Assembly: GCF_026212465.1 (NCBI RefSeq)
Contig: NC_080048.1
Coordinates: 35,727,971 to 35,791,970 of the forward strand
Length of the DNA: 64,000 nt
Source: Amaranthus tricolor
Taxonomy: Eukaryota > Streptophyta > Magnoliopsida > Caryophyllales > Amaranthaceae
Direction: 5' to 3'
The notes under the pieces: model-generated
What the model was told of the DNA's origin: nothing
Databases searched by the model: none
What the model saw: the letters and a program-made list of their open reading frames with translations, nothing else
Position numbers and translations under genes: made by a program
Shown here: positions 11,928-23,500 of the stretch, piece after piece
Layout: every line of letters starts with the position of its first letter
How positions within the stretch are numbered: position 1 is the first letter of the stretch

Positions 11928-12520
11928 TTAAAGAAATTATATATACAAGGATATTATATTGGAGGATTATTTGTTTTTCTCTAAGGCTATTATCTACAAT
12001 TTTTAATTCATATAGAGTGTTATATTTAATTATATGGAAAATTTAGACATGTATAAAAATATTTAAGTTAATCTTATTTTAGTTTCGAGATAAATCATTT
12101 AATTAGTTTAATAATACTGTTTAGGTGGTAAATTAACTTACAAGCTAAATAATTTGAACACTTGATCTATTAACCTTCTACTGGTTGAACATAGTAGTTT
12201 AGGTATGATTTATTAAATTTGATAATTATCCAAATTAAGAATTAGATTGGTTTATTGGTGTGTTAATATTTCTTTTTAGAAATTGAAATAAGGAATATTT
12301 TAGGCATACCTCGAAATGTACTAGAATGTCATTTGAGTTGGAGTTTGCTTTGACAGTTAACGTGGCTAAACATTTTATTTTATTTATTATTGTTATTTAT
12401 TATTATTATTTTTTGGCAAACAAAATTTTATTATTCACCAGAAAAATCAAATTAATACAAAATCAAACTGAAGCCACACCCAAATCGAATTTGCATCAGT
12501 ATGGAACCAAGGCAAAACTG

Positions 12521-12522
<2 letters not shown>

Positions 12523-12560
<38 letters not shown>

Positions 12561-12579
12561 TTGGAGAAAATTTTATTAC

Positions 12580-12634
<55 letters not shown>

Positions 12635-12653
12635 GTTATTATTATTATTATTT
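12523..12653. repeat. (ATT)n microsatellite, two blocks
   Basis: Two ATT/TTA trinucleotide runs at about 12523-12560 and 12574-12653, separated by a short unique spacer. Frames across it give only polyisoleucine, polytyrosine or polyasparagine. The flanks at 11930-12520 and 12660-13160 show no gene. Confidence 0.95.
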
Positions 12654-13172
12654 TGTTTGGTGAAATGTGAGTGGTAATTTACACTTTGTGGTAAAAACAA
12701 TTAATTAAAAATTTGGTACAATAGCCTAAATTGAGCTAAACTCAATTGTGCAAATTCAAGTATTTAATAAAAATCAGTTAACTTTTATACAAGTGTAAGT
12801 ATGTAACAACAGCCTAGTTGATCACTTGATTGTAGAAGAAGTTCAGATTTAATACTTTGCCTATGATGTAGTGTTGATAAACTTAATAATTACTTTTTCA
12901 GGTAATTATTTTTTTTTTGGTTAATTAGAGGCTACGTGAGTGGATTATGGTCTTTCGGTAAATTATAATTTTTTGATCAAAATTGAGTGTTATATTATTT
13001 TATTTTGAAGTATGATAAATTTTTATTTGTATTGTTACTTTTTGAGATGTTAAGAGTGTTGTTGATATGGTTGTACTTTTGAATAGAATAACACTTTCAT
13101 TAGTACCTTTTTTTGCAAGAGTTAGTAATAAGTTTGACTTTTGTTGACTAAGTCAAATTTAGAGTTCACTTT

Positions 13173-13711
13173 TGTTGTTAATGGTAACTCAAACTAGCAA
13201 GCACCATTGAAGAAGATAAATTAATCAAGAAGATGGGTCAAAAAGGAAGGTGTGCGGGGCGCGGAGCCCTGCTGTCCTGGTGCGTGGAGTGCGTTCTGTT
13301 TTCATGTCGCGGCTCGTGTAGTTGTACACGGCTCTCGAAATGACGGTTATTTCTCACGCGGAGCAGTTTCTTTTCTTTTTGGACTGGTTATTTATGGATA
13401 CTTGGAACTCAAGTTTTTCTTTAAGTTGGTTTTATTATATATACCCCCTCTTATTAGTGCTAGGGCTTCATGATTCTCAAATTGAGAGAGATCACAAAAG
13501 AGCAATTATAATTTGTGAGTGTGATTGTTATTCATCTTGTAAATTCTTTGCATTCATAGTGAAATTATTTGATCTCGATGGCGGTGGATGCAACTATCAC
13601 ATTGATAGTGAACCACGTTAAATCTCTTGTGTCTTTTTCTTATTGTTTTGTTTGAATTTCTTTATTGTTTCATTATTGTACATCGATTCTTGCTTCCGCT
13701 GTCGCACAACA
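13173..13711 (+). mobile_element. Solo LTR, 539 bp, TSD ACTTT
   Basis: Starts TGTTGTTAATGG and ends GTCGCACAACA. ACTTT lies immediately on both sides (13168-13172 and 13712-13716), a perfect 5-bp duplication. A TATA-like TTATATATACCCC lies at about 13435-13447. A related LTR in reverse orientation starts at 53849. No internal retrotransposon sequence adjoins it. Short open frames within it are not genes. Confidence 0.85.
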
Positions 13712-13716
13712 ACTTT

Positions 13717-15215
13717 ATTCCCAAACTCAGACATTACTTATAACATTAGTTTTGGTATTTATATAAAAATTGGAATTTATTAGTTGGAATTTTATGTTTT
13801 AAAAAAATATATTTATATGATAAAGTAAATTTGTGTTAAGTATTTTGATGATGGTTCTGAGTGTAAGGCCTATTTTGGCATCTCATGAACGTTTGCAATA
13901 ATGATTTTATATCTGCAAGTTTTGAGTTTTATATACTTTGTGTGAGTAAGAAGCCATAGGAGTGTAAGGCCTGTTTTGGCAGCTCTAAATGGTTAGAACA
14001 GGCTTCTGATGATATTTATACATCTGGGTTAATTGTTGTCGTCCCGGTACCTAGTGGTGTAAGGTAAAGGAGGCATTCATTGTTAGGAGAGAATTCGCCA
14101 TTCTTAGATAGGTCTATTTTTAATAGACTGGGGTTCGCCCGACAAACCTTAGGAGGTGTTAGTGTAAGGCCATCTTGTGGGCATCTAACACTAGCATTCG
14201 TTCTTTCTCTACTTTTTGTTTATGTTTTGAAATTTTTGAAACTATATTTATTCGATTTATTAAGTTATTTAAATTAATTTATGAAATTTATATTGAATGA
14301 AAGCTTTAAATGTTTTGAATTTTCTTTTCAAATATTGACTAGTTTTTAAGTTTAATTATATATTAATGGATAATTATTTAAATTTTTTGTAATTAGAGAT
14401 AATATTATATGTGTTTTATGATTAGGAGGGACAGCTAGTTATTCCCCACCGATTGTGGATTTATATTTTAAAACAGATGGTGAATAATAGCATGATTACT
14501 ACTGTATGGACAGGAGGTGTGAGAGTGTGCTCTAGGACTTTCCTCTCATCATATCTCCTACATTTGGACCTTAAGACTTTTATTTCTTTTCTTTTAAAGG
14601 AGTTTTTTTTCTACAAATAATGTAATAAGTTGTTGTATCTTTGTTTTTATTTACTTTAAGGTGTAGGAGGTTTATATTATTGCTCTTATTTATTTAAGAG
14701 TACGTGACAATCGTCTTAAAAGTTATTTCTACGAACTTTTTATTTGTTTTAAAAAGACGGGTTGTCACATTATTGATGAAGATTTGAAGTGCAAAAAAAC
14801 TACGTATTTAACCTAAGAAATATTCCATCCAAAACTACCAAGTAATGTAAGCATGAGAAACAGGGAGATTCGCGATGAAGCAAACCAAGAATTAACTGTA
14901 TTATGCAGTTTTGTAGAACTTCCAATTTTTAAAAATTTTTTCAGATTGTTTTTCCAATTTTAATTTCACAAAATAACTTGTTAAACAGGTTAAATGTTAC
15001 ATAGGACTATAGGAGCACTCTTGGCAAATACCGTTTAAAATTGAGATTATTCATAATTAATTAAAATTTAAAATAATTATAAAAAAAATTAATAAAAGAC
15101 TAAATTATTCTGAATAATTTTTCTTATAAATTATAATAATGTTGTAATTATTATCAATGAGAATAAGCACATCCTAGTGGTGGTGAATGATATACATCTA
15201 ACAAAGGTTTTACTT

Positions 15216-15230
<15 letters not shown>
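13717..15230. other. Repeat-like noncoding DNA
   Basis: GTGTAAGG followed by CCTGTTTTGGCA or similar words recurs at about 13862, 13960 and 14163, and the block ends near GACGGGTTGTCACA (14766), an ending often seen on Gypsy-type LTRs. No domain is recognisable. I regard it as a decayed LTR retrotransposon part, class uncertain. A poly-T run of about 25 bp lies at 15222-15246. Confidence 0.3.
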
Positions 15231-15234
<4 letters not shown>

Positions 15235-15246
<12 letters not shown>

Positions 15247-15510
15247 GTTAAGATGGGGTTGCATATGGAACCCATGCACCAATGTACATCCCCCGAAAAA
15301 GGAATTCTGTAAGATAAACCAAGTTTTGGATATAAGCTATTTGAATGGAGTTGATGGAAAGATTTTTGCAAGTATGTCAGTAAGCTGATTCTTTGTGGGT
15401 AAATATATAAGATAATTGAAATAGTCCTTTCATTATCTTTGCGCTTGTGAAGTGATAATCAATAGCTATATGCTTTTGCATGATCATGCTAGATAAGATT
15501 TTTTGCTACA
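15235..15510 (-). pseudogene. Copia polyprotein 3' end fragment (RNase H tail)
   Basis: On the minus strand, broken frames give peptides such as HIAIDYHFT, then THKESA, then SKTWF, matching the last part of Copia RNase H (…KHI.IDYHF…, LSKLG). It runs into the poly-T (poly-A on the minus strand) at 15222-15246. Several frameshifts and stops are present. Only the 3' tip of the element is left. Confidence 0.5.
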
Positions 15511-15559
15511 AAAATTGTTGACTAATAAGTGCAATTATTTGCACTTATTGTGATTATTT

Positions 15560-15780
15560 ATATGCTTCTTTTGGATGTTTAGTGGTGCTTTAGGGTCGTT
15601 TTTAACTTATTTGTTCCAATTGGTGTTCCATGGGCAATTTGTAGGAAAGTGAATTAATCATGACAAAATCAAGTTATTTTGTGGATTTTATGGCTAATCA
15701 TGTTTACAGGACATAAAGAAAGAATCAAGCCATCGTTAAGATCGAGCTAAGTGAATTAAGCCAATGTTTTATAATATAGC
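15560..15780 (+). repeat. Dispersed repeat, second copy at 63290-63500
   Basis: TTTTTAACTTATTTG, CCAATTGGT, then AAGTGAATTAATCATGACAAA and GCTAATCAT appear in the same order and spacing here and at 63290-63500. It resembles the beginning of a Gypsy-type LTR, but no termini or target-site duplication were established. It lies just downstream of ARF-like module A. Confidence 0.5.
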
Positions 15781-15962
15781 ATGATAAGGGAAGGGAAATA
15801 AAGTAGCATTAACAAGAACTATAGCTAAGCCAAGCTACACGACTGTATTTTACTAGTACTTACTGCCTAGAGTATGTATGATAGTAACATAGTAGCTTCA
15901 ATCCATATTGTCTTAATTTGCTGTCAGTATCACATAATCATATTTCGAACGAAAAACGACGA

Positions 15963-17640
15963 CTATTTTTGTTTTTCATTATAGTTGTCATTGGCAGTTG
16001 GCACTGCAGGCTCTTGATCACCAAGCAACACTTCCACTGCCCATGGACTTATCTTCTTGTTCACGATCCATATGTTGTAAGGAATACAAGGTATTACTTT
16101 CCTCCATTCAACCTACAAATTAATCACTTTAATGTTATAGATTGATCACTTTTTGAGCAACATTGAAATTTTTATTTTAATTGATTTATTTAATGTTTAC
16201 TTTAGATTGAAATTAATCAAAAAAAATTAATATCTTAAAGAACAAATTTTTTTTATTTCATATATTATGCCTTTTTAATTTCATCACAATGACACAAACT
16301 TGTCAGTGCCGTTCTTGACATTTCATAGCCCTAGGGAAATTGAAAAAAATGGGCTCTTTTTATAATATAAGGGTCGACTTTGAACTTTAACGGGTGTTTG
16401 CAATAATAATAGAGACAAATACTATATATTATAATTATCATTATAAATATAGACATGTCATATATATAATTTTTCATTGATAAAAAAATTAATCATAAAT
16501 TGAAAATTTTTAATATTAACGTCATCAACCAAAATTTTTAAATTTTGGGACTCTTTCTAATTTTGGTCCTAAGCAAATGCATATCTTACCTATAGTGAGG
16601 AACCGCCCTAAAACTTGTATATAATTAATCAGGTTTATTTCAACTCTTGACATGAATTAAAACATAAAACATGCATCATGATTAAATTATACCTGAAGCA
16701 TCCGCCACCACTGACCCGGCCAATTAATCTTTTCATTTCCCAGATAATTAATGAAACCCGAAATTATTCCATAATGCGTATCCAATTTCGGCTGACCTTC
16801 TGACGACTGAAACGTAATCATTACCTTCATTCCGCGTCTCCAATGAATATGCCGAGCAGCCTCCACTTTTTCCTTGGGCACAACAAACTCCGGCAGGCCC
16901 GAAATTGGATAATATACAACCTCAAAATTAGTCTTGGTTTCCAATGCTTTCAAAGTTGCACCTTTTATATCTTCATCGCTAATTACTCTATTCACAACAG
17001 CCCTACGAATTCCAACATAATACTCATTGCTTGACTTTTTTAGCATGAAAACAATTGAATCTCCTATTTTTAAGTTCTTTGTTTCAGCAAATTTAAGCCA
17101 ACCATAACTGAGTTCACATCTCCAGGGCATCTCTCTTATTATATGAAACATAATTTCCCAGATTTTACCATGAATATCAGTCAACCTGATGTATTGACAT
17201 GCATTTTTAGGTATCCGTGTAAAAATGCATTCTCTTAACGCCCTCGTAACACATAAACGAGATGTAACATCTGATTTCGTCAAAACCTTAACAAACGAAA
17301 CAACATTATCGTTATTCCCCTTTTGAATTGGTGGGTTTGGGTTGGGGTTTGAGATCGTGCTTGGGATTGAGATTGAGTTTGGGTTGAGAAGAAACTTAAC
17401 AAACACATGATCAATTTGAGGATCAGCATGAAATGAGACATTAACCACACGACAAAGCAAAGAACCATAGCGTGATGCACATTCGTGTTCAGGTGAAGAA
17501 GCATGTTCGATATGGCCTTGGGGAAAGTAATAAACCAAAGAATTCACTTTTGGTATATCAACCAAAATTCCTGCACAAGCTTGCCATATTTCTTGATCTA
17601 CTTCTCGTTCATGATTCGACGACGACAACACCGCCGCCAT
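15963..17640 (-). CDS. ARF-like B3 module A (3' half of a predicted two-module gene)
   Basis: Divergent auxin-response-factor-like DNA-binding protein, presumably nuclear. It can start at ATG 17640 (MAAVLSSS). The coding exon ends at 16693, a GT-AG intron covers 16692-16113, and the last exon is 16112-15963 (49 codons, VEW…KISPWAVEV…, stop). Residues near the start carry the ARF signature EIWQACAG…YYFPQGHIEH, followed by a B3 domain (VVSFVKVLTK … LTDIHGKIWEIM … GDSIVFML … VGIRRAV) and an ARF domain (EVVYYPISGLPEFVVPKEKV … WWRMLQ). The HGGFSV DNA-contact loop of classical ARFs is absent. There is no PB1 domain and no Q-rich middle region. Upstream, the frame is open through 17964, so A is probably translated as the C-terminal half of a fusion with B rather than from its own promoter, which I cannot see. 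Confidence 0.8.
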
Positions 17641-19699
17641 TGAAGGAGGATGTTTTGTGCATGATTTGTCTTTCAAAGAGATTGAATGCAATCTTGAAGG
17701 AGTGTACTGTTTTGGTATATCAACCAAACTTCCTTGATCACATATTTCTTCTTGTTCATCAACCAAACTTTCTGTTAATGCTTTCCATATTTCTTCTTCT
17801 ACTTCTTGTTCATCAACTAAACTAGTGTTGCTTTTCATTATAGTTGTGTTTGGCAATGCAAGCTCTTCATCTCTAGGCTGTAGTACTTCCACTTCCCATG
17901 GACTCATGTTCATCTGCATGTTCGGCATGTTCTTAAGAATATCAGGTGTTACATTCCATCGAACCTGAAAATTGAATTTAGCAAGGGTAAGATTGGGTAC
18001 TATATTTTATGAGTGCCTTCTTTTAATGAGTAATTATAAGGTTTATACATCAAAAACAATATGTATGTTAATTATTTTTGTCATTAACAAGCGTTACTAG
18101 CTAAAAAGTTCATATATTGATTAATGAATTTCCTACTATTTTTTTTGGGTATTTGGTAGTTGCCTTTTACATTAGCTTTTTAGTTATTTTTTGGCTTTTA
18201 GCTTGTGGGTTGGTCAAATAGCCAACAAAATTTTTAGTAAATGGCTTTTAAACCAGCTGAAAAACTAACTTTTAAGCCAAAATAAAAAAGCTACTCCAGT
18301 TAGCTTTTTATGTTGGCTTTTAGCTTGTGGACCCACTTTTTCTCTAATAAACATACAACAACCAATATCTAAATTTACCAAACATCTCCATAAACAGCTA
18401 GTTTTTTCAGCTAGCTTGAAAGCCAACAAAAACAGCAAACATTTTCAGCTGGCCAAAAAAGACAACAAAAAAGCAAACAGCCAAAAACCAAGAGTCAATT
18501 GTCAAACACCTCCTTTATATAATTACATTTTACCAAAAATGATAATATTACGAGTATTGTAAAATATCTAAAAAGAAAAGTATGACAGGTATATCTAATT
18601 AAACATCAAACACGGTGCATGATTATACCTGAAGCATCCGCCACGAAGACTTTGGGCAAAACCCATCCATTTCAATCAGATTAACGTCCTTTAAAATATG
18701 TCCATAATACCAACGCTTTTCCGGCATACTACCTTCAAAGTACTCATACGCAATCTTTACCGACATTTCACGTCTCCAATGAACATGCAAAGCAGCATCC
18801 ACTTTTTCCTTGGGCACAACAAACTCCGGCAATCCCTGAATTGGATAATAAACAACCTCAAAACTCTTCATATTCCTTACTTTATCAATCGCATCTTCTA
18901 CATCTTTAACGCTAATCGGTGTATTTATAACAGCCCTACGAATCCCAACAAAATACTCATTTGTTGACTTTTTGAGCATGAAAACAATGGAATCTCCTTC
19001 ATTTAAGTTCTTTGTTTCGGCAAATTTAAACCAACCATAGGTGAGCCTACAGTACGATGGAAAATCTTTTGATTGAAGCATGATTTCCCAAATCTTACCA
19101 TGAATATCAGTCAATAAGATGTATTGTCTTGTAGTTTTAGGAAACTGTGAAAAAATGCAATCTCTAAACGCACTCGTAACTACCAAATATTTAGTAACAT
19201 GACTAACATCTGTCTTCGTCAAAACCTTAACATACGAAACAATATCATTATCATTCCCGCCCATCTGAATTGGGTTTGGGTTTGGGTTTGGGTTTGGGTA
19301 ACCATCAGTAATCCACGGTTCAAGATGAAACTTAACAAACACTTGATCAGTTTGTGGATGAGCATGAAATGAAACATCCGCTACACGACAAAGAAAAGAA
19401 CTATAGCGTACTGGATGTAATAATACTTCTGGCACATGTTCCATATGGCCTTGCGGAAAGTAATAAACAAAAGAATTGAGTTTTGGTATGTCAACCAAAA
19501 ATCCTGCACAAGCTTGCCAACTTTCTAGATTTACTTCTCGTCCATTACTTGACGGCGCCGAGAACGACTCCATTGAAGAAGTATGTTTTGGTAAATCATC
19601 ATCAAACAATTTTCTTTCATCATTTGCTTGCAATATTTCTTCCCATGTAAGATCTTCCCATCTAATTTCTTGATCTTTTTCTGGTTGATTCGACGCCAT
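17641..19699 (-). CDS. ARF-like B3 module B, reading in frame into module A
   Basis: Exon 1 runs 19699-18629 (357 codons from the first ATG); the intron is 18628-17965; exon 2 starts at 17964 (VRWNVTPDIL…MSPWEVEV), matches exon 2 of gene C, and stays open through 17640 into module A. Predicted fused product: 357 + 424 + 49 = 830 residues. Exon 1 holds SWQACAG (about residues 60-66), YYFPQGHMEH, a (PN)4 linker, a B3 domain (IVSYVKVLTKTD … LTDIHGKIWEIM … GDSIVFMLKK … VGIRRAV) and an ARF domain (FEVVYYPIQGLPEFVV … SWRMLQ). The N-terminus contains a second start-like unit (KHTSSM at residue 43), so the start region looks duplicated. The intron contains a MITE and the promoter is abutted by a Copia element. 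A two-gene reading with independent A transcription remains possible. Confidence 0.8.
18147..18513. mobile_element. MITE in the intron of ARF-like module B
   Basis: Imperfect inverted ends GGGTATTTGGTAGTTG (18147) and CAATTGTCAAACACCTCC (18496-18513) enclose about 365 bp with internal inverted words (TTAGCTTGTGG, AGCTTGAAAGCC). The TGTTTGGCA-like ends resemble hAT-type MITEs. It makes up more than half of the 664-bp intron. No target-site duplication was confirmed. Confidence 0.55.
19270..19299 (-). repeat. In-frame hexanucleotide repeat coding (Pro-Asn)n
   Basis: Plus-strand TTTGGG units, read on the minus strand as AACCCA, encode four Pro-Asn pairs between the dimerisation region and the B3 domain of module B. 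The corresponding linker in A is NPNPNP and in relic E is strongly expanded, so length varies between paralogues. Confidence 0.8.
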
Positions 19700-19826
19700 T
19701 GAAGGAGTATGTTTTTGTGTGATTTGCTTTACTGAGAGATTCAAAGATTCTAATTAATAATACTCGAAATCTTGAATTCAACGACGTACGGTTGAGTTAA
19801 TATGTTACATGATACAACGAAAAAAA

Positions 19827-19845
19827 GCGGGAAAGATTTTAACTG
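19827..19845 (-). promoter_or_regulatory. Core-promoter block of ARF-like B: TTTCCCGC with a weak TATA
   Basis: The minus strand reads AGTTAAAATCTTTCCCGC. Gene C has ATATAAATCTCTTTCCCGC at the equivalent place (29869-29887). The TATA-like part is weaker here (TTAAAA). TTTCCCGC equals the E2F consensus TTTSSCGC. Conservation between B and C suggests function; no experimental evidence is available from sequence. Confidence 0.5.
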
Positions 19846-19879
19846 TAATGGATGTAGGGGAAAGATTATTGAAAGTTAA

Positions 19880-20475
19880 TGTTATGAATGGTAGTATACT
19901 AATGTGATTATAAATGATAGTATACTAATGTGTGACTTGAGTGCACATTAAAGGGTTGAATTCATGTGTGTGACTCTTGAGTTGTGGAATCCAAAAGGGT
20001 GTAATAAGGTGAAGAGTATTCATGGGAATTATTGGTGTTAATGAAGATTAAGGTGAAGAGTCTCATGTGTGTGACTCTTGAGATGATGCCTTTTGAGGTT
20101 CTTAGAGTTATTTCATAGTATTCATTACCCTAAATTAACTATGTATTTATGTGAGCCATTCATCTTCAAGTACCTAGCACTATAAATAGGGCTCTCATAC
20201 CCACACTTCAAGTATGCAAAACACATCAAACACAACCCTTAAGCCAAACACATAGCCTATTGTTGTTATCTCTATCTCAATTGTAATTCTTCATATTGAA
20301 GTGTTGTTTGTATTCATTTGATATAATATAAACATAAACTACACACCACGGAGGACGTAGCCATCATTGGGTGAACTTCCTTAAATCTTTGTGTCCTTGT
20401 TTGTTACTTTGTCAAACTTAATTTTGCTCATTGTTGTTTGTTCTTAACATCGTAAGTATTTGGCGATCGTTTTCA
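19880..20475 (+). repeat. Left (5') LTR of the Copia element
   Basis: 596 bp, TG…CA. A TATA box (CTATAAATAGG) at about 20180-20190 drives transcription away from ARF-like gene B. The 5' edge lies 181 bp from the B start codon. Confidence 0.97.
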
Positions 20476-20477
20476 AT

Positions 20478-20490
20478 TGGTATCAGAGCC
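20478..20490 (+). promoter_or_regulatory. Primer-binding site (initiator tRNA-Met type)
   Basis: TGGTATCAGAGCC, two bases after the left LTR, complementary to the 3' end of initiator methionine tRNA, as in most plant Copia elements. Confidence 0.95.
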
Positions 20491-20533
20491 AAGGTTATTT
20501 TGCGGTGTTTTAAGAAATTATTACTTGAAAATC

Positions 20534-23500
20534 ATGACTACAATGAAGCTCGATATTGAGAAGTTTGATAGGAATGTAAACTTTGGCTTATGGCAAGTCA
20601 AAATGAGAGCCATTTTGATTCAAAATGGTGTGCACAAGGCGATTGATGGTGTAGAGAAGATGCCGGAAGGAATGTCCGCATCGAGATGGGAAGAGATAGA
20701 CACAAAGGTGTTATCGGCAATCCAATTATGCTTATCCAATGAAGTTCTAAGAGAGGTTGTTAAAGAAACAACAACCAAGAGTATATGGGAGAAATTGGAA
20801 TCACTCTACATGGCCAAGAGTGTTACCAATAGGCTACTTTTGAAGAGTAGACTCTACGACTTACGCTTGGAGGAAGGTAAACCTTTAAAACCTCACTTGG
20901 ATGAGTTTTGTTCCATTGTTATGGATTTACAAAACATTGATGTTAAGCTTGATGATGAAGACTTGGCAATTTATCTTTTATGTTCTTTACCCCCTTCTTA
21001 TAAAAATTTTAGAGAAACTCTACTTTATGGTAGAGATAATTTGAGTAGTGATGATGTGAAGAATGCCTTGACTCAAAGGGATCTCATTGATACACAATTG
21101 TCACAAAAGTCACCAAGCAATGCTAGTGACGGTTTGTTTGTAAGAGGGAGGTCACAAGAGAAAGGTTCCACTAGTGGGAGTGGAAACAAGGGTAAAGGAA
21201 GGTCCAAGTCTGTAAGGCCAAACAAAAATAAGACTTGTAACTATTGCAAGCTTAAGGGCCACATCAAGAAGGATTGTTGGAAGCTTAAGAGAAAGCTAGA
21301 AGAAGAGGCAAGGGAAGGAACTAGCAATGCCAATGCTAGTTATGTGAATGATAGTGATGATGGCGATGTTCTTGTTGCCACTCATGAGTACAAAGGTAAT
21401 AATGAATGGATTCTTGATTCGGGGTGCACATTCCACATGACTCCCAACAAAACTTTCTTCCATACATTTGAAAGTGTTGATGGGGGAAATGTTACCATGG
21501 GAAACAACACCACATGTAAGGTTGTTGGGATTGGGAGCATTAAAATTAAAATGTTTGATGGGATTGTGAGGACCTTAACCGATGTAAGGTATGTCCCAGG
21601 CTTGAAAAAGAATCTTTTATCTTTGGGTACTCTTGATAAGATCGGGTGTAGAATCACTTGTGAAGGTGGAGTTATGAAGGTAGCCAAGGGTTCACTAGTG
21701 GTGATGAAGGGGAGGTTGAATGGGAGTTTGTATGCTCTTCAAGGTTCAACCATTCTTGGCTCGGCGAATGTATCCACAAGCACAATGTCCGATCGTGACA
21801 CCAAACTTTGGCACTTAAGGCTTGGTCACATGAGCGAAAGAGGTATGTTTGAACTCTCTAAACAAGGTTTATTTAATGGGAAAAATTTTGGGAACCTTGG
21901 TTTTTGTGAACATTGTGTTTATGGGAAACACAAGAGAGTTAGTTTTAAACCCGCCATCCACAACACTAAGGGGATATTAGATTATGTCCATTCCGACTTG
22001 TGGGGGCCTTCTCGAACGCCCTCCCTTAGTGGTTGTAGCTACATGTTGACCTTTATTGATGATTACTCTAGGAAAGTTTGGTGTTATTTTATAAAACATA
22101 AATATGAAGTTTTTGATGTCTTCTTGGAATGGAAGAAGATGATTGAAAAGAAAGCCGGTAGGAGCATCAAGACCTTGAGAACCGACAATGGTCTTGAATT
22201 TGTTGATAGCAAGTTTCTCAATTATTGTTCTAATGAAGGTATTGTTAGACATAGAACTTGTGCAGGTCGTCCTCAACAAAATGGTGTTGCGGAGAGGATG
22301 AATAAAACGTTATTGGAAAGGGCAAGATGCATGCTAAATCAAGCAAATTTGGGGAAACAATTTTGGGCCGAAGCGGTGGCTACGGCGTGTTATTTGATCA
22401 ACCGTTCACCTCATACCGCCTTGAAGTTCAAGTCGCCACAAGAGGTATGGTACAACACTCCGGTAAACTATTCTAGTCTTAGAATCTTTGGTTGTCCAGC
22501 TTATATTCATGTAAATGATGGTAAGTTAGAACCTAGGGCTAGAAAAGGTATCTTTGTGGGGTATGGAGTGGGTGTAAAGGGGTATAGGGTATGGTGTAAT
22601 GATTCAAAGAAAATTATTGTTTCTAGAGATGTTGTTTTTGATGAAGATAGCATGCTTATATCTAATGTTGAAAACCTTTTAATAATGATGATAATGAAGC
22701 ACAAGTAGAGGTTGAATCCTCCAATATTGATAATGAGAAAAATGATGATGTTCAACAAAGGTCTCCTCCTTTGTCCACAACTAGGTAAAGAAGGAAGATC
22801 GTGGCTCCAAGGAGGTACATTGAAGAGTGTGATTATGTTGTTTATGCTCTCAACATTGCTAGCGAAGTTGAAGGGTCAAATGAACCAAGTACGTACAAGG
22901 AGGCTATGGCCTCAAATGACTCAAGCAAGTGGTTGATTGCAATGAAACAAGAGATGGAATCTCTTGCGAAGAATGGAACTTGGGATATCGTTGTTGCACC
23001 AAAGAAAAAGAAGATTGTGGGGTGCAAGTGGATATTCAAGAGGAAGGAGGGTCCTTCTAGTGATATTCCTCCCATCTACAAAGCAAGGGTTGTTGCAAAG
23101 GATACTCTCAAATTGAGGGTATTGATTTTCACGAAGTTTTCTCTCCGGTCGTGAAACACTCTTCTATTAGGGCATTGCTTGCTTTGGTGGCGATGGAGGA
23201 TTTGGAGTTACATCAATTGGATGTAAAGACGGCTTTTCTTCACGGTGAGCTTGAAGAAGAAATCTTTATGAAGCAACCGGAAGGTTTTGAGGTAGCCGGT
23301 AAGGAGAATCATGTGTGTAGATTGAAGAGGTCATTGTATGGGTTGAAGCAATCTCCAAGGCAATGGTACAAAAGGTTTGATTCCTTTATGATTTCACATG
23401 ATTTTGTTAGAAGTTCTTATGATAGCTGTGTTTATCTTAAGAAATTTGAAGATGGTTCTTTACTATATTTGCTCTTATATGTTGATGATATGCTAGTAGC

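Noticed and set aside
12326..12700. Open frames of 82-114 codons on both strands
   Set aside because: Generated by (ATT)n repeats, giving polyisoleucine, polytyrosine or polyasparagine.
13252..13621. Open frames of 73 and 99 codons
   Set aside because: Lie within the solo LTR 13173-13711.
17472..17825. 117-codon plus-strand open frame
   Set aside because: Antisense shadow of ARF-like exon 2; no domain.
18698..18967. 89-codon plus-strand open frame
   Set aside because: Antisense shadow of the ARF and B3 domains of module B.
19700..19744. Upstream extension of gene B to 19744
   Set aside because: The codon at 19744 is TTG; the first ATG in frame is at 19699.
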